From Mesorhizobium sp. L-2-11 (GTDB lineage: Bacteria; Pseudomonadota; Alphaproteobacteria; Rhizobiales; Rhizobiaceae), in contig NZ_AP023257.1 of the NCBI RefSeq assembly GCF_016756595.1, positions 5,782,001 through 5,846,000 on the forward strand: 64,000 bases of DNA. Direction: 5' to 3'. The position numbers were made by a program, and so were the translations under genes. The notes beneath the pieces are model-generated. The model did not search any database. It was not told the origin of the DNA and saw only the letters and a program-made list of their open reading frames with translations. Below, one piece after another: positions 55,825 to 61,170 of the stretch (position 1 is its first letter; every line of letters starts with the position of its first letter).

Positions 55825-57732
55825 ATGGCCCTCAAGAAAGAACACGCGCTGGAGGCCAGAATCCTCGGAGATCAGCTTGCTGACCTGAGGGCCGGTCTCT
55901 TCGTCTCAATGCCGATAAGCGCCATCTTGTCAGGCCTGATTTTGACGGTGCAGGCGCTTTCTGGCGGAGGCTTTGCCGCCGCAATCTGGTTCCTGGTTGT
56001 CAATGCGATAAATGCCGCCCGCCTCAGACTCGCCCGTTATCAGCTAAAAGAGACGGGGCATCAGGACGATTTAACAGGGATTTCGCAGCGGCTTCGCCGG
56101 TTTGGCATCCTTGCTCTCCTGGCAGGGTTTGCCTGGTCGTTTCTTGCCGTCCTTACTGCTGGCTACACAACCACCCAAGCGCCGCTGCATCTGATTATTC
56201 TGGCGGGGATCTCGGCTGGTGCGGTTACATATGGCAGTTCATATGCCGCGGCAGCGATAAACTTCATCACGCCCCCGCTCCTCATCACAGCGGCGTGCTT
56301 GCTGGCGACAGGCAACTTTGAAGCCTATGTTCTTGCTTTCGCCGTTCTGCTCTTCTTGGGCGGTCTGGTTCGAGCCGTGTTTGTTGGACAAGCCCGCTTC
56401 CGCGAAGCGAGCCGCTTGACACATGAGGCGGAGCGGCTTGCGGCGGAAATGGAGCGCAATTCCAGGGAGGACCACCTGACGGCGCTTCTCAACAGACGCG
56501 GTCTCGAACACGCGATCAGTCAGCTCGATAATAAAGACGGCCCCTTCGTTGCAATGCTGATCGATCTGGACGGCTTCAAATCTGTCAACGACACCTACGG
56601 TCACAGGACCGGTGATGAACTGCTCGTCAGGATCGCCCGCCGGATAGAGCAGGAAGCGCCGGCAGGCTCAACGCTCGCCCGCATCGGCGGCGATGAGTTC
56701 GTGCTGTTCTTTCCCTCACTCAGGAGTCCGCTTTCTCCCAGCAGCCTCGCATCCAATATCATAGCCAAAATCGCCAGCCCCTATCCCGAGGTCGCGTCCG
56801 TCCGGATTGGTGCATCCATTGGAATATACTTGGCTGAAAGGCCGAAGCTGACGGAAATGTTGCTGCGGGCGGACGTCGCCCTTTACACGGCCAAGCGTCG
56901 TGGCAGGAACGAATTTCGCCTGTTCGATGCCGAACTCGACAGGGAATTGCAACGTCGCCAATCCATCGAACGCGACCTTCATGCGGCAATAGAGGCGAGA
57001 AGGCTGGCACCTTGGTTCCAGCCCATCGTAAGACTCGACACCGAGGCCGTGATCGGTTTTGAAGCCTTGCTAAGGTGGTCCCATCCGATCCATGGTTCTA
57101 TCTCTCCACCCGAAATCATGGCAGCGGCACGCGAAACCGGAATGCTTCAACTGTTAACTCAAACGGTATTCTCCGACTGTTGTGCTCTTATCGAAGGTTT
57201 GGTGAAAGCTGACTGTCGAGATGTTCGTGTGGCCATGAATGTTTCAGCGCGCGAATTGGAAGCCGGCGATATCGACGACATGGTTCTGAATGGTCTGGCG
57301 GCAAAAGACCTCCCGGCAACGATGTTCGAAATCGAGATTACCGAAGAGTCTCCAGTGGACCCGGACAGAGTGGATGAAAAGCTCGGACGGCTTTCACATG
57401 CCGGCATTTCCATCGCGCTCGATGACTTCGGCACCGGCTTTTCCACATTGGCATCGCTCAAGGACAGTCGGATACGCAAGGTGAAAATAGACCAGGGCTT
57501 CGTCCGCGGTTTAGCCAAGTCTCGGGAGGACCGGCTGCTTGTCAAAACGGTGATCGATCTTGGTCGGGCGCTGGGCGTCGATGTCATGGCCGAGGGCGTC
57601 GAAACAGAGGCGGACCGGCAAATTCTGTACAAGCTTGGCTGCAGAACTGCTCAGGGCTTCCTGTTCTCCGAGGCAGTGCCTCACAGCCAGGCGCTTGAGG
57701 TGGCACTGAAAGAGCACGCTGCGGAGCTGTGA
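55825..57732 (+). CDS. Membrane GGDEF-EAL cyclic-di-GMP protein (635 aa)
   Basis: This protein makes and/or degrades cyclic di-GMP at the inner membrane. About five to six hydrophobic helices (residues 25-195) form an uncharacterised sensor. A short coiled coil leads to the GGDEF domain, with an intact GGDEF at about 288-292, and to the EAL domain. The EAL domain keeps its catalytic set: FEALLRW (413), MNVSARELE, FEIEITEES, LDDFGTGFS, KIDQGFV and MAEGVETEADRQ. Both activities are therefore possible. Codons are less GC-biased than in neighbouring core genes. It stands alone in the tRNA-His islet. Confidence 0.95.
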   Translation: MALKKEHALEARILGDQLADLRAGLFVSMPISAILSGLILTVQALSGGGFAAAIWFLVVNAINAARLRLARYQLKETGHQDDLTGISQRLRRFGILALLAGFAWSFLAVLTAGYTTTQAPLHLIILAGISAGAVTYGSSYAAAAINFITPPLLITAACLLATGNFEAYVLAFAVLLFLGGLVRAVFVGQARFREASRLTHEAERLAAEMERNSREDHLTALLNRRGLEHAISQLDNKDGPFVAMLIDLDGFKSVNDTYGHRTGDELLVRIARRIEQEAPAGSTLARIGGDEFVLFFPSLRSPLSPSSLASNIIAKIASPYPEVASVRIGASIGIYLAERPKLTEMLLRADVALYTAKRRGRNEFRLFDAELDRELQRRQSIERDLHAAIEARRLAPWFQPIVRLDTEAVIGFEALLRWSHPIHGSISPPEIMAAARETGMLQLLTQTVFSDCCALIEGLVKADCRDVRVAMNVSARELEAGDIDDMVLNGLAAKDLPATMFEIEITEESPVDPDRVDEKLGRLSHAGISIALDDFGTGFSTLASLKDSRIRKVKIDQGFVRGLAKSREDRLLVKTVIDLGRALGVDVMAEGVETEADRQILYKLGCRTAQGFLFSEAVPHSQALEVALKEHAAEL

Positions 57733-57845
57733 GGGACCCGCCATCAATGAAGCCCGCTGCGTGATCTCTGAAATGACGCTCATCCGGCTACTTCCCATCC
57801 AGGAGGCCGGGAATGTCGGCTGTGAGCGAGCCACCGACGACGGCG

Positions 57846-58724
57846 TCAGCCGCCTGCGCTGCTTTTGCGCCGGATCAGCTCGAATATGCCTGAGATGTCC
57901 TCGTCTGCGAAACCGGCGTCGGCCCGCTTGCGGAACAGTTTTAGCAAGGGATGGAGCAGATCGGTGGCGACGCGCTGCTCGCGGCTGGCGGTGAGGATGT
58001 TGTCCATAGAGGCGGCCTGCATGCCGAGGTTCGACACCACATTCACGCCGTGCCTGCCGCTGTCGATCTTCTCCGCATAACCGGGTAGCTCGCCCATCAT
58101 CGCGGTCATCCAAGGGCCAAGGAGCTTGAGGAACGCGCCGGCCGGGATACTTTCGGAATCGACGAGCGCGCTGGCGTGGAAGAAGCCCGCGAAAAGGCCA
58201 TACATCCCGCTGAGAAGGGCGAGGTCGTGCAGTGACGCCAGCCCCGGATCGGCACCGAGATAGTTCGCGGCGCCAAGCGTCTCGAGCGTCCGGGCATGCG
58301 CATCAAAGGTGGCTTTGGAGCCGCTGTAGAGAATGAGCGCGTGCTCGCCGCCGATCATCGGAGGCGTCGCCATGATGCCGCCGTCGAGATAGGCGGCGCC
58401 CAGCCCGGCGACTCGCTCGGCTGCGGCGCGCGCCTGTGCCGGCGTGCCGTTGGTGAGATTGACCAGCGCGCGCCCGGGCAGCGCCGAAGTCGCATCATCG
58501 ATCACCGAATCCGACGCGGCATAGTCCAGCACGCACATTACGGTGACATCGCTTGCGGCGATGGCGTCGGCGGCGGACTTCACCTCGCGCGCGCCTTTCG
58601 CGACCAGTGAGGCGGCCTTGCCGGGCGTACGGTTCCAGACCGTGACCGTGTGGCCCTGTTGAAGAAAGCGGGCGGTCAGCGCCTGCCCCATGGCGCCGAG
58701 GCCGAGGATCGAGATATTTGCCAT
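57846..58724 (-). CDS. Imine reductase-like NAD(P)-dependent oxidoreductase (292 aa)
   Basis: This Rossmann enzyme is of the 6-phosphogluconate/3-hydroxyisobutyrate dehydrogenase superfamily. GLGAMGQALTARFLQQGHTVTVWNRTPGKAASL at the N-terminus is the cofactor motif; the Asn-Arg-Thr after the second strand favours NADPH. The central DLALLSGMYGLFAGFFHA helix resembles imine reductases, where the segment replaces the catalytic Lys of beta-hydroxyacid dehydrogenases (there is no GxxGxGxxxK). C=N reduction of a cyclic imine is plausible but unproven. It is divergent from a LysR gene that probably controls it. Confidence 0.85.
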   Translation of the reverse strand: MANISILGLGAMGQALTARFLQQGHTVTVWNRTPGKAASLVAKGAREVKSAADAIAASDVTVMCVLDYAASDSVIDDATSALPGRALVNLTNGTPAQARAAAERVAGLGAAYLDGGIMATPPMIGGEHALILYSGSKATFDAHARTLETLGAANYLGADPGLASLHDLALLSGMYGLFAGFFHASALVDSESIPAGAFLKLLGPWMTAMMGELPGYAEKIDSGRHGVNVVSNLGMQAASMDNILTASREQRVATDLLHPLLKLFRKRADAGFADEDISGIFELIRRKSSAGG

Positions 58725-58831
58725 CTAAATGCGTCCTTTTGCGTTCCGAGTTGCAGCCCCGCCCCCAAAAGCGGCGGTTGCAAAGAGATGCAATGTTGGA
58801 CGCGGAAGCAGTAGTTGGCTATCCGCAGACC

Positions 58832-58855
58832 TATCGTCTACATTCAGGAACGATA
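58832..58855. promoter_or_regulatory. Candidate LysR box in the imine-reductase/lysR region
   Basis: TATCG (58832-58836) and CGATA (58851-58855) form an inverted repeat with a 14-base centre, just upstream of the LysR start. LysR proteins commonly bind interrupted dyads of the T-N11-A type in such divergent regions. Confidence 0.4.
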
Positions 58856-58865
58856 AAGGCTTCAG

Positions 58866-59798
58866 ATGCTGAATCTCAACGACCTCCTCGTTTTCGTCCA
58901 GGTGGTGAATCATGGCGGCTTCGCTGCAGCCGGGCGCGCCTTGGGCATCCCCAAGTCGACCCTCAGCAAGCGGCTGTCCGAGTTGGAGAAGGCGATCGGC
59001 GTGCGTCTGGTCCAGCGGACCTCGCGCAGCTTCGCCGTGACCGAGATTGGCCGCGATTTTCATCGTCATGCCGCCGCCATGCTGATCGAAGCGGAGGCGG
59101 CTGAGCAGGTCATCAAGGGTCGTCTTGCGGAACCGAGCGGAACCGTGCGAATCACGGCATCGCTGCCGCTCGCTCAATTCCGATTGGCGGCGCTGCTTCC
59201 GCGTCTCGCAGCGAGCTATCCGAAGGTCCGCATCATGCTCGACGTCTCCGACAGGTTCGTGGATATCGTGCAGGAGGGCTTCGACATCGCCATCCGCAAC
59301 CACTTCGCCCCGTTGCCGGATACGGATCTCGTGCAACGTCGCATCGGCCACGACCCCGCCTGGCTTGTCGCCTCGGCCGACTACATCAGGGAGAAGGGCA
59401 TGCCTTCTCGACCCGAGGAAGCGAACGGGCTTGATGGGCTCATGGCATCGTCTTCGGACAGGGTCTGGACGCTTCACAATAGGGAAGGCGCCGTTGCCGA
59501 GGTTGCGCCCTCGCCGCGCTATGTGGCCAACGAAACCGTCTCTCTGCGCGAAGCCGCCAGGGCGGGGCTCGGGGTGGCCTGTCTGGCAAGTGGCTTCTGC
59601 GCGTCGCTGATCGAGTCCGGCGCGCTTGTCCGCATCTTGCCGGGCTGGACAGCGCGTGGCGTGGCGACCACGCTGCTGATGCCGCATCGTCGCGGGCAGC
59701 TTCCCTCCGTTCGGGTGATTGCCGACCATCTGATCGCTGAACTCTCGCAACGGCCGCAATCCACTGGCTCGGCGCGACACGCCGGTGGAGCATATTGA
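58866..59798 (+). CDS. LysR-family regulator divergent from the imine-reductase gene (310 aa)
   Basis: This is a typical LysR protein with a helix-turn-helix at residues 3-62 (LNDLLVFVQVVNHGGFAAAGRALGIPKSTLSKRLSELEKAIGVRLVQRTSR). The effector domain is of the CrgA/DsdC-like type (GTVRITASLPLAQF near 92, GFDIAIRNHF near 138). It is expected to activate the divergent oxidoreductase gene when its ligand is present and to repress itself. It is the last gene before the tRNA-His at the right end of the islet. Confidence 0.9.
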   Translation: MLNLNDLLVFVQVVNHGGFAAAGRALGIPKSTLSKRLSELEKAIGVRLVQRTSRSFAVTEIGRDFHRHAAAMLIEAEAAEQVIKGRLAEPSGTVRITASLPLAQFRLAALLPRLAASYPKVRIMLDVSDRFVDIVQEGFDIAIRNHFAPLPDTDLVQRRIGHDPAWLVASADYIREKGMPSRPEEANGLDGLMASSSDRVWTLHNREGAVAEVAPSPRYVANETVSLREAARAGLGVACLASGFCASLIESGALVRILPGWTARGVATTLLMPHRRGQLPSVRVIADHLIAELSQRPQSTGSARHAGGAY

Positions 59799-59949
59799 TG
59801 CCGATTGTCCGCGTGCGATTGTCGAAGGCATCTTTGGCACCAGCCGGACGGTCGCCAAAGCACCTGAACGCTGATCAGCCGTTGGGTCTCGACCGTGGGC
59901 AGTCGAGTTGCCGAGGCATTGTCTAAAGCTCATCGCGGGATGGGATCAA

Positions 59950-60026
59950 TGGTACCGTTGGCTGGGATCGAACCAGCGACCTCCGGATCCACAATCCGGC
60001 GCTCTAACCATCTGAGCTACAACGGC
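59950..60026 (-). tRNA. tRNA-His (anticodon GTG)
   Basis: The minus strand folds as a 77-base tRNA with encoded CCA. The anticodon stem CCGGA/TCCGG carries a loop with GTG. The acceptor stem pairs GCCGTTG with CAACGGT, so the first pair is G1-U72, and position 73 is A. The base before G1 in the gene is T, so the usual G-1 is not encoded. This is the alphaproteobacterial type of tRNA-His. Its 3' end is duplicated at 48088-48107. Confidence 0.97.
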
Positions 60027-60130
60027 ACGTTCGCCTGAGCGGGATGAGAACGTTCGTTCTCCCAGACCCGCTCTGTCGTTCGGCGATGCGTCCATACGGG
60101 TTATCGGAGTTTAGTTCAAGGCTTTTGGCC

Positions 60131-60234
60131 GCGCATGACCGCGAAAATCAGAATCGATTTCGCTGGGAATCATGCGCAAAATCCCAGGCACCACCGCGTC
60201 CTTTGCGTGCCAAAGAAGGGGCGCAGTGCTGTAG
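60131..60234 (+). repeat. RIME-like composite repeat, copy 3
   Basis: The GCGCATGACC...GGGAATCATGCGC palindrome is followed by the CGCGTCCTTTGCG...GTGCTGTAG module. Module order and orientation match copy 2. It lies between the tRNA-His gene and the small RNA terminator. Confidence 0.75.
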
Positions 60235-60271
60235 GCAAAGAGCGCTCCGGCACGACATCATATTTCGCCGG

Positions 60272-60390
60272 GCAAAGAAAAAGGCCGGCGGGAGGAGGTG
60301 CCGGCCTTTTCCTGTTCCGAGCCAGCGGGAGGAGGTGCTGGCTGGTCATCCCGGAGAGCAGAGGGAGGAGGTTCCACCCCCGGGTATTCG
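60272..60390 (-). ncRNA. Cuckoo/CcsR-type small RNA with three CCTCCTCCC hairpin loops
   Basis: Read on the minus strand, CCTCCTCCC occurs three times (complements at 60363-60371, 60327-60335 and 60290-60298). The last two sit exactly in 10-base loops of perfect stems: AGCCAGC/GCTGGCT and an 11-bp AAAAGGCCGGC/GCCGGCCTTTT stem followed by TTTTCTTT, which is the terminator. The first lies in a larger loop closed by CCCGG/CCGGG. Alphaproteobacterial cuckoo or CcsR RNAs are defined by this anti-Shine-Dalgarno motif in hairpin loops. The 5' end is not determined; a TATA-like GATATA lies upstream. The gene follows the phasin gene in the same direction. Confidence 0.78.
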
Positions 60391-60467
60391 CTTGGACCAC
60401 TATATCTCACATAATCCTGTTCGGAGAAATGCGACCTTTTGTTGCATCTTCGAACTATGCGCAAATA

Positions 60468-60917
60468 TTAGGCGGCCTTAACTTCCTTCATCGCCTTCTC
60501 GAAGGCGGTCTTGATCGGCTTGGAGACGTCCTCGGCCGCCTTGGAGGCGACGGTCTGGAAATCCTTTGCCTGCTCGACAGTCATCTCGACCTGCTTGCGC
60601 AGGAATGCGGTCTGCAGTTCGACGACTTCCGACAGCGACTTGGCGCCGATCAGAGCTTCGAAATGCGACAAGCCGGCTTCGGTATTGGCGCGCAGAGCGG
60701 CAATGGTCTTGAGCGACAGGTCGTTGGAAACGGTCTTGGCGGTCTCAAAGGTCGACTCAAGAGCTTTCTGGGTTTCTTCGGCGCCGGTCTTCAGCTTGGC
60801 ATAGGCCTCTTTCGACTGCTCGACGCCCTTTTCGGCGAAAGCACGGATCTGGTCGGTGGCCTTGGAAGCGTCGAAGCTCGGGAATTCAATGGTATCAGCG
60901 GTCTTGGTCCTGGACAA
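60468..60917 (-). CDS. Phasin family protein (149 aa)
   Basis: This amphipathic helical protein coats polyhydroxyalkanoate granules. The sequence TIEFPSFDASKATDQIRAFAEKGVEQSKEAYAKLKTGAEETQKALE is typical of the rhizobial Phasin_2 family, and the C-terminal KPIKTAFEKAMKEVKAA is Lys/Ala-rich. The ATG-initiated frame extends about 55 codons further, but AAGGA lies 7 bases before a TTG at 60917, which gives MSRTKTADTIEF, the normal N-terminus. I therefore use the TTG start. TGC-rich inverted sequence upstream (about 60999-61027) could bind a PhaR-like regulator. A cuckoo-type small RNA follows downstream. Confidence 0.88.
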   Translation of the reverse strand: MSRTKTADTIEFPSFDASKATDQIRAFAEKGVEQSKEAYAKLKTGAEETQKALESTFETAKTVSNDLSLKTIAALRANTEAGLSHFEALIGAKSLSEVVELQTAFLRKQVEMTVEQAKDFQTVASKAAEDVSKPIKTAFEKAMKEVKAA

Positions 60918-61118
60918 TTTTCCATCCTTTGCAGTGGCAGCGGCTTCGATAGGAAAGCCGTCTCGTTCATGTATGATGGCAATATAAAGGCAAATCTTGT
61001 GCATTGCAATATCTTTGTTGCAGCGCACCATAAATTTATCTCCCAGCGTTAACCACGCGCCCAGAGATTCCGGCGGTTGCACGCTATGGCTTGTGGACCT
61101 TCGCGCCGTCGGCTTTTA

Positions 61119-61134
61119 TTAACAAAGCGTTAAC
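61119..61134 (+). promoter_or_regulatory. CtrA box upstream of the PAS sensor kinase
   Basis: TTAACAAAGCGTTAAC is an exact TTAA-N7-TTAAC, the full CtrA recognition sequence of alphaproteobacteria. It lies 37-52 bases upstream of the kinase ATG, where it could control transcription start. Confidence 0.75.
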
Positions 61135-61170
61135 TGCAAACTGCCCGCTTCGTAAGGGTTTCCAAAACGC

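Larger units (their letters stand above)
48088..59969. mobile_element. Candidate genomic islet integrated at tRNA-His
   Basis: About 11.9 kb lie between the intact tRNA-His and the 20-bp duplicate of its 3' end, the correct geometry for insertion at a tRNA gene transcribed toward the islet. The cargo is an ABC sugar importer, a SorC regulator, an aldolase, a double kinase, a GGDEF-EAL protein and an imine-reductase-like enzyme with a LysR gene. No integrase lies beside the tRNA or at the far end, so the islet is fixed or was mobilised in trans. A RIME copy inside shows long residence in a rhizobial genome. Confidence 0.7.
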
